In this document: positions 1 to 7,844 of the stretch, one piece after another | Position numbering within the stretch: position 1 is the stretch's first letter | How the letters are laid out: the number at the start of each line of letters is the position of its first letter | Origin: Pseudomonas sp. MH9.2 | GTDB taxonomy: Bacteria; Pseudomonadota; Gammaproteobacteria; Pseudomonadales; Pseudomonadaceae | Assembly: GCF_034353875.1 (NCBI RefSeq) | Contig: NZ_CP133784.1 | Coordinates: forward strand, 434,001-498,000 | Reading direction: 5' to 3' | Length of the DNA stretch: 64,000 bases | Position numbers and translations under genes: made by a program | Notes under the pieces: model-generated | The model's database searches: none | The model's input: the letters and a program-made list of their open reading frames with translations, nothing else | Told to the model about the DNA's origin: nothing

Positions 1-1
1 C

Positions 2-523
2 CAAAACGTGATGGTGGGCGCCTTTGCAATGAATGCCAAAATTCTTCCCATGGATGACTCCAATAATCCGATCTACGGCCAGGGCAGCACCGAATACCGG
101 GATGTAGGCTTTGATGCCCAGTACCAGTACCTCCTTGATCCCCACGCTTTTACTGCACAGATACGGTATGTAAAGGAAGAAATAAGAGATGACACCCAGA
201 CGCTCTACGATGGACCGGCTTCCCTTCGATCATTCAAGTTGAAGGGCAGTTATGTGTACCGTGCCAAATATGGTGCGAGCCTGTCTTATAGCAATGTCAA
301 TGGCAGTTCGGATGCGACGGCGTACCCGAACAGTGCCAATTTTTCACCCGATACACAGATGTGGACGCCCGAGGTTTTCTGGTTACCGATGCAGAACCTG
401 AGGGTCGGACTTCAATATAACTATTTCACCCGTTATTTGGGCGCAACGAATAACTATGACGGCAATGGTCGTGATGCCAGCGAAAACAACACCACTTATC
501 TTTATATGTGGTACGCACTTTGA
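2..523 (+). CDS. outer-membrane beta-barrel protein, 3' part only
   Basis: The reading frame is open from the window edge, so the true start lies to the left and only about 173 residues are visible. The visible part alternates hydrophobic and polar residues, is rich in Tyr, Asn, Ser and Thr, and ends in a run of aromatic strands closing on Trp-Tyr-Ala-Leu. This is the usual look of the C-terminal strands of an outer-membrane barrel. The next gene encodes an exported diheme cytochrome c, so the pair may form an electron-transfer or porin unit; that is inference. No cytochrome motif lies in the visible part. The exact family is not recognised. Confidence 0.6.
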   Translation, partial: QNVMVGAFAMNAKILPMDDSNNPIYGQGSTEYRDVGFDAQYQYLLDPHAFTAQIRYVKEEIRDDTQTLYDGPASLRSFKLKGSYVYRAKYGASLSYSNVNGSSDATAYPNSANFSPDTQMWTPEVFWLPMQNLRVGLQYNYFTRYLGATNNYDGNGRDASENNTTYLYMWYAL

Positions 524-563
524 TCTGTTGGGCGCAGGGGCGTAGACCATGGAGGCAACGGGC

Positions 564-1208
564 ATGAAGGGTACTTTCAAACGACCACTTTCTTTTCTTG
601 CCCTCTGCGTGATTACGCTCACGGGCTGCACAGGTACGAACGGGGAGACAGCGCAACAAACGTCGCCCATGTCCGGCATCGCCATGGCGGACAAGGTGTG
701 CTCCATGTGCCATGGGCTGACGGGGGAATCCATCTCGCCGATGTTTCCCAAGTTGGCCGGTCAGCAAAAGGAGTACCTGAAGTTGCAGCTGACTGACTTC
801 AAGGGCCATGCACGCAGCGATGAAACCGGGACTCAGTACATGTGGGGATTTACCCATTTGACAGAGACTCAGATCAGCGAACTGGCAGACTATTTTTCAA
901 GTCAGAGTCCTATGAAGGCTGATGCTGATACGGCTGATGCACGCGGCGAATTAATCTTTCGCAAGGGCTTGCCTGAGTCTGGCGTCGCTCAGTGCAGTTC
1001 CTGCCACGGTGCTGACGGGCAGGGCAATGGTCAGTTTCCGCGCCTGGCGGGTCAGCACGCCTACTATATGATTCGCCAGATCAAGGTTTTCCAACAGACC
1101 GACCAGCGCCCCCGTGGCGCCCTGATGAAGCAGGTCACGCACTCACTGTCTGATGCAGATGCTGAATCTGTCGCTCATTACATTGCAACACTCGGGGCAA
1201 AAAAATAA
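564..1208 (+). CDS. diheme c-type cytochrome lipoprotein (cytochrome c4-like)
   Basis: Electron carrier with two covalent hemes, exported and lipid-anchored. A lipoprotein signal with lipobox Leu-Thr-Gly-Cys ends at Cys22. Heme motifs are CSMCH at residues 46-50 and CSSCH at 144-148, each followed by the Pro/Leu-Ala-Gly-Gln pattern typical of cytochrome c4 halves. The start at 564 is preferred to the in-frame ATG at 549 because a GGAGG ribosome-binding site (551-555) sits 8 nt upstream of 564 and overlaps the earlier ATG. The product is 214 residues. It follows the outer-membrane protein gene by 40 nt and is probably cotranscribed with it. The redox partner is unknown. Confidence 0.85.
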   Translation: MKGTFKRPLSFLALCVITLTGCTGTNGETAQQTSPMSGIAMADKVCSMCHGLTGESISPMFPKLAGQQKEYLKLQLTDFKGHARSDETGTQYMWGFTHLTETQISELADYFSSQSPMKADADTADARGELIFRKGLPESGVAQCSSCHGADGQGNGQFPRLAGQHAYYMIRQIKVFQQTDQRPRGALMKQVTHSLSDADAESVAHYIATLGAKK

Positions 1209-1380
1209 CGGCCTTTGCGGCACCTGTGATGATGTGCCGGTGCTGGTTACTCTGGTCGGTATTGCACTCTGGTTGAGACGCCGCTGGTTCGATGATTCAA
1301 ACAACGATGCAGTTGCTCAGGACAACGAACCACAAGCCACGCAGTGGGGCAAAGTTTCTCGACAAGCCATGACAGATATA

Positions 1381-1432
1381 AAGCCTGCCCACTCAACGGC
1401 TCAGCATGCTGAGTCGTTGAGTGGGCAGGCTT
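1381..1432. terminator. 52-bp near-perfect palindrome between convergent genes
   Basis: Arms AAGCCTGCCCACTCAACG (1381-1398) and its exact complement (1415-1432) enclose GCTCAGCATGCTGAGT, itself self-complementary, so all 52 bases can pair with one G-T mismatch. It lies between the cytochrome gene and the converging LysR gene. It most likely acts as a bidirectional transcription stop, although no long T-run follows. Confidence 0.6.
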
Positions 1433-1456
1433 GTAAATCACCTCTAAGGTTTTTAA

Positions 1457-2413
1457 TCAATCGACTGCCAGTCGTGCCGTCAGACTGTCGATAAAAATCA
1501 TCTCGGCGCGACTCATTTTCTGGTCTCGATTCCATAACAGGTGGATATCTACATCTGCGATGCCGTCGTGAGGCGGCAAACGCCACAGCAGACCGTTCTT
1601 CTCATCGTCAGCGACAACATGGACCGGCAGGCAGCCAAGGCCGAAGCCGGCGATCACAAGACGTCGCACTTCTTCCAGGCTTGGCGATGATGCAACGATG
1701 CGTCCGCTGAAACCTTGCTGGTCGCGAAAGATGGTCAGCGGCGAAAGCATCCCGCCAATCTGGTCGCTCGTGAAACTGACAAAATTTTCCGATTGCAGGT
1801 CGCCTTCTGCCAAACCTGCACGGCCAAACAGGGCGTGGTGTCGACCACAAAAAAACGCATAGCGCTGGCGCAGGAACAAATGTTGTTCGAGGCGAGGCTG
1901 CGGCCGGCGATTGAGACTCAAGCCCAGAGTTGCGGTTTTCTCCAGCAGCGCGCTGACGATGTCGGAGCTGCGCATGACTTCTATGTCTAGATCTACCCTC
2001 GGGTGCTGTCGATGGAATGCGGCCAAGAAGTCATCGAAACGTTCCGAGAAAATCCGGCTGATCATCAGCAGCCGCACCTTGCCTATTACCTCGTCACCCG
2101 GCTTTTGCAGGGCATTGCTCATCTGCGAGACCTGGCCGTACATCTCACCTGCAATGGCGAAGATCTCTTCACCGGCTTCGGTGAGAACAAAGCGTGGACC
2201 GCGTCGGGCGATGAGCTGGCAATCAAGTTGTTCCTCCAGCCGTTTGAGCGCCTGGCTGATGGCAGGCTGGGTCAAATGCAGACGGGCTGCGGCGCGGCTG
2301 ATGCTCAGCTCCTGACCAATGACTCGAAAGGTGCGCAGCAGGTTCCAGTCCAGACGATCGTTGAGCAGTGGATGCACATTCCGGCGGAGCTTGGGGTTAT
2401 CGGTATCTGGCAT
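1457..2413 (-). CDS. LysR-family transcriptional regulator
   Basis: DNA-binding regulator of 318 residues, the normal LysR length. A winged helix-turn-helix occupies about residues 24-83, with the classic Ser-Arg-Ala-Ala-Arg-Leu-His-Leu-Thr-Gln-Pro-Ala-Ile-Ser segment, followed by a periplasmic-binding-like effector domain. The ATG at 2413 was chosen because upstream in-frame codons extend into the AT-rich divergent promoter region and have no family resemblance. It is divergent from the MFS transporter gene, 161 bp apart, so it probably controls the transporter, M20 hydrolase and amidohydrolase unit and its own expression. The effector is unknown. Confidence 0.9.
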   Translation of the reverse strand: MPDTDNPKLRRNVHPLLNDRLDWNLLRTFRVIGQELSISRAAARLHLTQPAISQALKRLEEQLDCQLIARRGPRFVLTEAGEEIFAIAGEMYGQVSQMSNALQKPGDEVIGKVRLLMISRIFSERFDDFLAAFHRQHPRVDLDIEVMRSSDIVSALLEKTATLGLSLNRRPQPRLEQHLFLRQRYAFFCGRHHALFGRAGLAEGDLQSENFVSFTSDQIGGMLSPLTIFRDQQGFSGRIVASSPSLEEVRRLVIAGFGLGCLPVHVVADDEKNGLLWRLPPHDGIADVDIHLLWNRDQKMSRAEMIFIDSLTARLAVD

Positions 2414-2436
2414 GACGGCGCTCAATAATAAACAGA

Positions 2437-2458
2437 ATTTATAATTGAAATAATAAAT
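2437..2458. promoter_or_regulatory. candidate LysR operator
   Basis: Inverted repeat ATTTAT-N10-ATAAAT in the AT-rich gap between the LysR gene and the divergent MFS gene. It resembles the T-N11-A type of LysR site and lies just upstream of a promoter-like sequence. Assignment rests on position and dyad symmetry only. Confidence 0.35.
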
Positions 2459-2464
2459 AGAAAA

Positions 2465-2493
2465 TTGACTAATCATAGCCCCAAGACGATAAA
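2465..2493 (+). promoter_or_regulatory. candidate sigma70 promoter for the MFS operon
   Basis: TTGACT (2465-2470) and GATAAA (2488-2493) are separated by exactly 17 bp and sit about 80 bp upstream of the transporter start. The match to the -35/-10 consensus is good, and the position next to the dyad at 2437-2458 suits LysR activation. Confidence 0.45.
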
Positions 2494-2574
2494 TCACTTC
2501 AATCAAGCGCCATAAGAGCGCATGTGCGACACGCTTTCTCCTGCCAAAAAAACAAACCAAAAGGAGCCTGACCC

Positions 2575-3900
2575 ATGAAGCCTTCCGCTTCGCCACAGCC
2601 GCGCCGTGCTGCGGCAGCCGCATTCATCGGCACCATGATTGAGTGGTACGACTTTTACATTTACGCCACCGCGGCAGCTCTGGTATTCGGCCAACTGTTC
2701 TTTCCTTCCGAAGACAAGCTTTTCAGTACCATGGCCGCGTTCGGCACCTTCGCCGTGGGTTTCTTCGCCCGTCCACTGGGTGGGGTGGTCTTCGGTCATA
2801 TCGGTGATCGCATCGGTCGCAAGAAGTCTCTGATCATCACCTTGGTCATGATGGGCGTGGTGACGGTGTGCATCGGTCTGCTGCCGACTTATACGCAGGT
2901 TGGCGTTGCAGCACCGGTCCTGCTTATCCTGCTGCGTGTGGTCCAGGGCATCGCAGTCGGAGGTGAGTGGGGCGGCGCAGTGTTGATGGCTGGCGAGCAT
3001 GCGCCCAAAGGTCGTCGCAATTTTTTCGCGTCGTTCGCTCAGCTAGGCAGCCCAGCGGGCCTGATTCTGTCGCTGCTGGCGTTCGGCGCGGTCACCCGGT
3101 TGTCTGAGGAAGACTTGATGAGCTGGGGCTGGCGCTTGCCGTTCCTCGCCAGCGCACTGCTGCTCGTGGTGGGGTTGGTGATACGTCTCGGTGTCAGTGA
3201 GTCTCCTGAATTCCTCGAGGATAGAGCGCGCGCAGACAGGGCTCGTGCCGTCTCTAACCGCAAGGAGCAGGCGCCGGTTCTAGAGGTGCTTAAAACCTCT
3301 TGGAGACCACTGTTACTGTGCATTGGCGCTAACACGCTGGGCATTGCAGGCGTGTACTTCACCAATACCTTCATGATTGCCTACACCACCCAACAGCTCA
3401 ACTTGCCGCGTTCGTTGATTCTCGAATGCCTGTTCGTGGTAGCGATCATCCAGTTCTGCATTCAGCCTTTAGCGGCGTGGGTGGCCGAGAAGGTGGGCGC
3501 GACCCGTTTCTTGTGTGCCATGTGCCTGTTAGCGATGGCTTCGCCGTATCCGATGTTCATGTTGGTGAGCAGCGGCCAGGCGCCGCTGATCATCTTCGGT
3601 ATTGCCCTGGCGGTAGTGTGCATGGCTTCGTTCTACGCAGTGATCGCTGGTTACGTCAGTGGTCTGTTCGAAACTCGAGTGCGTTACACGGCTATCTCCC
3701 TGGCCTATCAAGTGTGTGGCGCTCTGGCTGGCGGGTTGACGCCATTGATAGGCACCTGGCTTGCCCATGAGTACCTCGGCCAGTGGTGGCCTATGGCAGT
3801 GTTCTACAGTTCGATCGCAGGCGTATCTCTGTTCTGCGTGCTGGCACTTTCCCGCCGTCATGCCCATGCACATCGCCTTGAAATGGCTCATAGCGCCTGA
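2575..3900 (+). CDS. MFS transporter, metabolite:H+ symporter (MHS) family
   Basis: Inner-membrane proton symporter of 441 residues with about 12 predicted membrane segments. The opening Gly-Thr-Met-Ile-Glu-Trp-Tyr-Asp-Phe-Tyr-Ile-Tyr (about 19-30) is the hallmark of the MHS group (ShiA, ProP, KgtP relatives). The MFS loop motif GDRIGRKKSL lies at 77-86. It is first in a plus-strand operon with an M20 amidohydrolase (18 nt later) and a deacetylase-like enzyme, so it probably imports their substrate. A polar amino-acid or acyl-amine derivative is plausible, but the substrate cannot be read from sequence. Confidence 0.9.
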   Translation: MKPSASPQPRRAAAAAFIGTMIEWYDFYIYATAAALVFGQLFFPSEDKLFSTMAAFGTFAVGFFARPLGGVVFGHIGDRIGRKKSLIITLVMMGVVTVCIGLLPTYTQVGVAAPVLLILLRVVQGIAVGGEWGGAVLMAGEHAPKGRRNFFASFAQLGSPAGLILSLLAFGAVTRLSEEDLMSWGWRLPFLASALLLVVGLVIRLGVSESPEFLEDRARADRARAVSNRKEQAPVLEVLKTSWRPLLLCIGANTLGIAGVYFTNTFMIAYTTQQLNLPRSLILECLFVVAIIQFCIQPLAAWVAEKVGATRFLCAMCLLAMASPYPMFMLVSSGQAPLIIFGIALAVVCMASFYAVIAGYVSGLFETRVRYTAISLAYQVCGALAGGLTPLIGTWLAHEYLGQWWPMAVFYSSIAGVSLFCVLALSRRHAHAHRLEMAHSA

Positions 3901-3918
3901 CACCGTTGGAGAATCTGT

Positions 3919-5148
3919 ATGTTGAAAATCAATGGCGAGCGCCTATGGGCCAGCCTTATGGCCATGGCCGAAATTGGCGCAACGGCGCGGGGCGGGAGTT
4001 GCCGTCTGGCCCTGAGTGGCGAAGACAAGGTCGGTCGTGAACTATTCAGCGGTTGGTGCCTGGATGCAGGGCTGACCCTGAGTATTGACGGTATTGGCAA
4101 CCTGTTTGCCCGACGTGCCGGTACTGACCCGCAGGCGGCTCCGGTAATGATGGGTAGCCATCTGGATACTCAGCCCGAAGGTGGGCGCTTCGATGGTGTC
4201 TATGGCGTGTTGGCTGGGTTGGAAGTGGTGCGGCGCCTGGATGATTTAGGGATTAAGACCCGAAAACCGCTTGAAATCGCGGTCTGGACCAATGAAGAGG
4301 GCGCACGTTTTACTCCCGCCATGCTCGGTTCTGCGGTGTTCACCGGAACGCTGGCGCTGGAAAAAGCGCTGAGCATCGAGGACAACGACGGTGTGACGGT
4401 AGCGCAGGCACTCAAGCGTACTGGATATGACGGTGAGCGTGCGCTAGGCGGGGCGGTGGACGCGTATTTTGAAGCTCACATCGAGCAGGGGCCAATCCTT
4501 GAAGACAACGCAAAAAGTATTGGCGTTGTGAGCGGCGGCCAGGCCATACGCTGGCTAGACGTATGCGTTGAGGGCATGGCGGCTCATGCGGGCACCACGC
4601 CGATGCCATTGCGCAAGGATGCCTTGTACGGCGCGGCGCAGATGATTCAGGCGCTGGAAGCGTTGGCCGGTGATTTCGCGCCCGAGGGGCTGACCACGGT
4701 CGGCCAGTTGAACATTGCAAAGTCGTCGCGCAATACCATCCCCGGGATGGTGAACTTCACGGTCGACCTTCGTCATCATCGCGATGCCGCCATTGAGGTG
4801 ATGGAGCAACAGGTCCGTTCGCGCCTGCAAGACATTGCCGCCAAGCGCGGCTTGTCTCTTAGTGTCAATCCGCACTGGATCAGCCCAGCCACGCCATTCG
4901 ATGCCGATTGCGTGGCCGCCGTGCAACAAGCCGTGGACGCTTTGGGCTATGCCCAGCAGCCTATCGTCAGTGGTGCCGGCCATGATGCCATTCACCTTGC
5001 GCGGTTCTGCCCGACGGCAATGATCTTTATTCCTTGCGTCGGCGGTTTGAGTCACAACGAAGCAGAAGATGTGTTGCCTGAAGATGTGCGTCGGGGTACT
5101 GACGTATTGCTCAACGCAGTACTGACCCGTGCTGGTCAGGTTGAATAA
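3919..5148 (+). CDS. M20-family Zn-dependent amidohydrolase (N-carbamoyl-amino-acid hydrolase/allantoate amidohydrolase type)
   Basis: Cytoplasmic binuclear metal amidase of 409 residues. Metal-binding motifs are in place: His81-x-Asp83 with Asp92 in Gly-Gly-Arg-Phe-Asp-Gly-Val, the Glu126-Glu127 pair in Thr-Asn-Glu-Glu-Gly, His187 in Glu-Ala-His-Ile-Glu-Gln-Gly-Pro, and a late Gly-Ala-Gly-His-Asp-Ala segment. The family (HyuC, AllC, beta-ureidopropionase) removes carbamoyl or related acyl groups from amino acids. Position between a transporter and an acetylpolyamine-type deacetylase suggests a shared acylated-amine substrate, which is inference. Spacing to the next gene is 12 nt, consistent with one transcript. 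Confidence 0.88.
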   Translation: MLKINGERLWASLMAMAEIGATARGGSCRLALSGEDKVGRELFSGWCLDAGLTLSIDGIGNLFARRAGTDPQAAPVMMGSHLDTQPEGGRFDGVYGVLAGLEVVRRLDDLGIKTRKPLEIAVWTNEEGARFTPAMLGSAVFTGTLALEKALSIEDNDGVTVAQALKRTGYDGERALGGAVDAYFEAHIEQGPILEDNAKSIGVVSGGQAIRWLDVCVEGMAAHAGTTPMPLRKDALYGAAQMIQALEALAGDFAPEGLTTVGQLNIAKSSRNTIPGMVNFTVDLRHHRDAAIEVMEQQVRSRLQDIAAKRGLSLSVNPHWISPATPFDADCVAAVQQAVDALGYAQQPIVSGAGHDAIHLARFCPTAMIFIPCVGGLSHNEAEDVLPEDVRRGTDVLLNAVLTRAGQVE

Positions 5149-5160
5149 GGAAAGAGTCCG

Positions 5161-6186
5161 ATGCGTAGTTTTTTTCACCCCGAACAACTTCTCCATTATC
5201 CGCGCAGCTATTACTCCCGTGGTCAGATGCGTACGCCTCAGGAAGTACCTGAGCGTGCTTGCAATCTGCTAAAAGCGGCACAGGCGCTGGGTTTCGATAT
5301 TCAACAGCCGCAAGATTACGGCCTTGATCCATTATTGGCCGTCCACGGAGGCCATTACCTGGCTTTCTTGCAAGAGGCTCATCAACGCTGGAAAGAAGTG
5401 CCGGAAGATTGGGGCGAAGAGGTGATGTCTAATATCTTCGTTCGCGAACCCAATGCGTTGCGGGGGATTCTCGCCCAGGCTGCGCGTTACCTGGCCGATG
5501 GGAGTTGCCCGATCGGTGAGTTAACCTGGCGTTCGGCGTACTGGTCAGCGCAAAGCGCGGTAGCTGCGGCGAAGACCTTGCTCGAAGGTGCACCTGCCGC
5601 CTATGCGCTATGCCGCCCGCCGGGACATCACGCCCGAGCTGAGGCCGCCGGCGGTTTTTGTTATCTGAACAACGCGGCGATTGCTGCCCAGGCGTTGCGT
5701 GACGGTTTCCAGCGTGTGGCTGTGATGGATACCGACATGCATCACGGTCAGGGCATACAGGAAATCTTCTATGATCGTGACGACGTTTTGTATGTGTCGA
5801 TTCATGGCGACCCGACCAATTTCTATCCCGGCGTAGCAGGCTTTTCAGATGAGCGTGGGGTTGCGGCTGGTGAGGGTTACAACCTCAATCTTCCGATGGC
5901 CCATGGGGCCAGCGAAGCGGATTTCTTCGGTAAGTTGGAGCTGGCACTGGCCGCGGTAAAAGCGTTTTCCGCCGACGCACTGGTGTTGTCATTGGGTTTC
6001 GACATTTATGAGCTGGACCCACAAAGCAAAGTGGCGGTCACTCGTGAAGGCTTTGCCCGTTTAGGCGAGTGCGTGCGTGACCTCGGTGTGCCATGCGTGA
6101 TTGTGCAGGAAGGCGGTTATCACTTAGAAACACTGGAGAGCAACGCTAGAGCGTTTTTCGATAGCCCTGAGGCATGGCTGGGCTAG
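5161..6186 (+). CDS. histone-deacetylase-superfamily amidohydrolase, acetylpolyamine amidohydrolase-like
   Basis: Zn-dependent deacetylase of 341 residues, the usual length for bacterial AphA enzymes. The catalytic tandem His157-His158 lies in CRPPGHHA, and zinc ligands Asp190-x-Asp192 and His194 in Asp-Thr-Asp-Met-His-His-Gly-Gln-Gly. A third ligand sits in Leu-Gly-Phe-Asp-Ile-Tyr-Glu, and the catalytic Tyr is in the late Gly-Gly-Tyr-His. The relatives release acetate from N-acetylputrescine, N-acetylcadaverine and similar amides. It is last in the LysR-linked operon and faces an omega-aminotransferase gene, a pairing that fits polyamine or diamine catabolism. The substrate is not proven. 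Confidence 0.88.
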   Translation: MRSFFHPEQLLHYPRSYYSRGQMRTPQEVPERACNLLKAAQALGFDIQQPQDYGLDPLLAVHGGHYLAFLQEAHQRWKEVPEDWGEEVMSNIFVREPNALRGILAQAARYLADGSCPIGELTWRSAYWSAQSAVAAAKTLLEGAPAAYALCRPPGHHARAEAAGGFCYLNNAAIAAQALRDGFQRVAVMDTDMHHGQGIQEIFYDRDDVLYVSIHGDPTNFYPGVAGFSDERGVAAGEGYNLNLPMAHGASEADFFGKLELALAAVKAFSADALVLSLGFDIYELDPQSKVAVTREGFARLGECVRDLGVPCVIVQEGGYHLETLESNARAFFDSPEAWLG

Positions 6187-6317
6187 TTCCGAGAACTGCA
6201 GATTTCACGTAGCAACGTAAAAAAAGCATTTCCAACTCGCAGTGAGTGGTGAGAGCCAAGCCCTGCGAAAGTCAGGAACGGCAACGACTGAGTAGTCGGT
6301 GCTATTGCCCGGTCCGC

Positions 6318-6353
6318 AAAGCCGCTTACTTACTATAAGCGAGCGGCTTTTTT
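6318..6353 (+). terminator. rho-independent terminator
   Basis: Stem AAAGCCGCT / AGCGGCTTT with a loop that can itself pair, followed by a run of six T. It ends the transporter-hydrolase-deacetylase operon and lies 36 bp from the converging aminotransferase stop. The 80 bp before it hold two further short hairpins. Confidence 0.8.
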
Positions 6354-6388
6354 ACATGCGAAGAACTCCCTCAGGGATCGCTGGCGAC

Positions 6389-7765
6389 CTAGCGGCTAGC
6401 GTTGAACCAGCGTTGGGTATCCTCAAGCGAGCGGGCAAAACGCTCGAGGATCAAACGGATCTCGGATTCGCTGGAAATCAGCGGAGGGCAGAAGGCAATA
6501 GCATCGCCCATATTGCGAGTTATCATGCCGTGTTCCTGAGCGCGACCGGCCAGGTAGCGACCGAGCTTGCCTGTTACCTCGAATGGGGCTTTGCTTGCAC
6601 GGTCGGCGACCAGCTCCACAGCGGCGATCAGACCTTGCCCACGCACTTCGCCCACCAACGGGTGATCGGCTAATTGGTTCAGCCCGTCCTGGAGGATCTT
6701 GCCCATGGCGGCGGCATGCTGCACCAGATTGTCTTCTTCAATGATCTTGATGTTTTCCAGTGCTACGGCGGCAGCGACCGGATGGCCTCCGGCGGTAAAA
6801 CCGTGGCCCAGGGTGCCCAGGGCATGGCTCTGGTCTGCGATGCCTTGATACAACTCGTCATTGATCAGAATCGCCGAGATCGGCTGATAGGACGAGGAAA
6901 GCTGCTTTGACAGCACCATAACGTCCGGGCGAATACCGAAGGTCTCGCTGCCGAACATGTTGCCGGTACGGCCGAAGCCACAAATCACTTCGTCCGCAAC
7001 AACCAGTACGTCGTACTTGCGGCAGACCGCCTGAATTTTATCCCAGTAGGTGCGCGGCGGAACAATCACTCCCCCCGCGCCCATCAGCGGTTCGCCGTAA
7101 AAAGCGGCGATAGTTTCCGGCCCTTCGCGAAGAATCAGATTTTCCAGCTCTGCGGCGAGGCGATCGGCGAACTGCTCCTGGCTCTCGCCGGCCAGCGCAT
7201 GGCGATAGTGATGCGGGTTGCCTACATGGTAGAACCCTGGCAGCGGCACATCGAAGCCGCGCTGGTTGGCTGGCAGACCAGTAAGGCTGGCGCTGACGAT
7301 GGTGATGCCGTGGTAACCATTGATGCGACTGATGAATTTCTTTTTGGCCGGTTTGCCCAAGGCGTTATTGCGATACCAGATCATTTTGACCACGGTGTCG
7401 TTGGCTTCAGAGCCTGAGTTGGTAAAAAACACCTTGCTCATCGGCACCGGCGCCAGCTCGATCAGTTTGTCTGCCAGTTCGATGCTGGGGGCGTGCGCCT
7501 TGTGGCCGAACAGGTGGTAGAAGGGCAGCTTGCGTAGTTGACTCTCTGCGGCCTTGATCAAGCGTTCGTTACTGAAACCCAGGGCTGCGCTCCACAGGCC
7601 GGACATGGCCTCAATGTAGGGTTTTCCCTGGTCGTCATAGACATAGATGCCCTCGCCACGCTCGATGATGAGCGGGCCGACTTCCTCGTGCACACGAGCA
7701 TCGGTGTAGGGGTGAAGTTGGTGTTGTACGTCTTTTTCGGCAAGTGACAATTTATTATTGTTCAT
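6389..7765 (-). CDS. class III PLP aminotransferase (omega-amino acid or polyamine:pyruvate type)
   Basis: Cytoplasmic aminotransferase of 458 residues. The PLP lysine is Lys287 in Val-Leu-Ser-Lys-Gln-Leu and the cofactor Asp258 is in Val-Ala-Asp-Glu-Val-Ile-Cys-Gly-Phe-Gly-Arg. The Gly-Ser-Glu-Ala-Asn-Asp phosphate-binding segment lies near 117-123. It resembles omega-amino-acid:pyruvate and putrescine/SpuC-like transaminases. It is the last gene of the glaH-lhgO transcript, 79 bp after lhgO, so conversion of a C5 amine such as 5-aminovalerate or cadaverine towards glutarate is an attractive but unproven role. It is related to, but clearly distinct from, the doeD aminotransferase at 17741-19126. 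Confidence 0.88.
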   Translation of the reverse strand: MNNNKLSLAEKDVQHQLHPYTDARVHEEVGPLIIERGEGIYVYDDQGKPYIEAMSGLWSAALGFSNERLIKAAESQLRKLPFYHLFGHKAHAPSIELADKLIELAPVPMSKVFFTNSGSEANDTVVKMIWYRNNALGKPAKKKFISRINGYHGITIVSASLTGLPANQRGFDVPLPGFYHVGNPHHYRHALAGESQEQFADRLAAELENLILREGPETIAAFYGEPLMGAGGVIVPPRTYWDKIQAVCRKYDVLVVADEVICGFGRTGNMFGSETFGIRPDVMVLSKQLSSSYQPISAILINDELYQGIADQSHALGTLGHGFTAGGHPVAAAVALENIKIIEEDNLVQHAAAMGKILQDGLNQLADHPLVGEVRGQGLIAAVELVADRASKAPFEVTGKLGRYLAGRAQEHGMITRNMGDAIAFCPPLISSESEIRLILERFARSLEDTQRWFNASR

Positions 7766-7844
7766 TGATTAGCACTCATGGGTACAGGAAAAAGTTTCGA
7801 TGACACGATGGTGTCTCGGCGGCGCCCATCTTTGGCACCCAGCC

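Noticed and set aside
1234..1494. Short plus-strand frame with a hydrophobic stretch
   Set aside because: No good start signal, passes through the 52-bp palindrome and into the LysR gene end; at best a gene remnant, so not listed as a CDS.
6187..6317. tRNA or known riboswitch
   Set aside because: Hairpins are present but no cloverleaf, CCA end or recognisable aptamer core; kept only as an unassigned structured-RNA finding.
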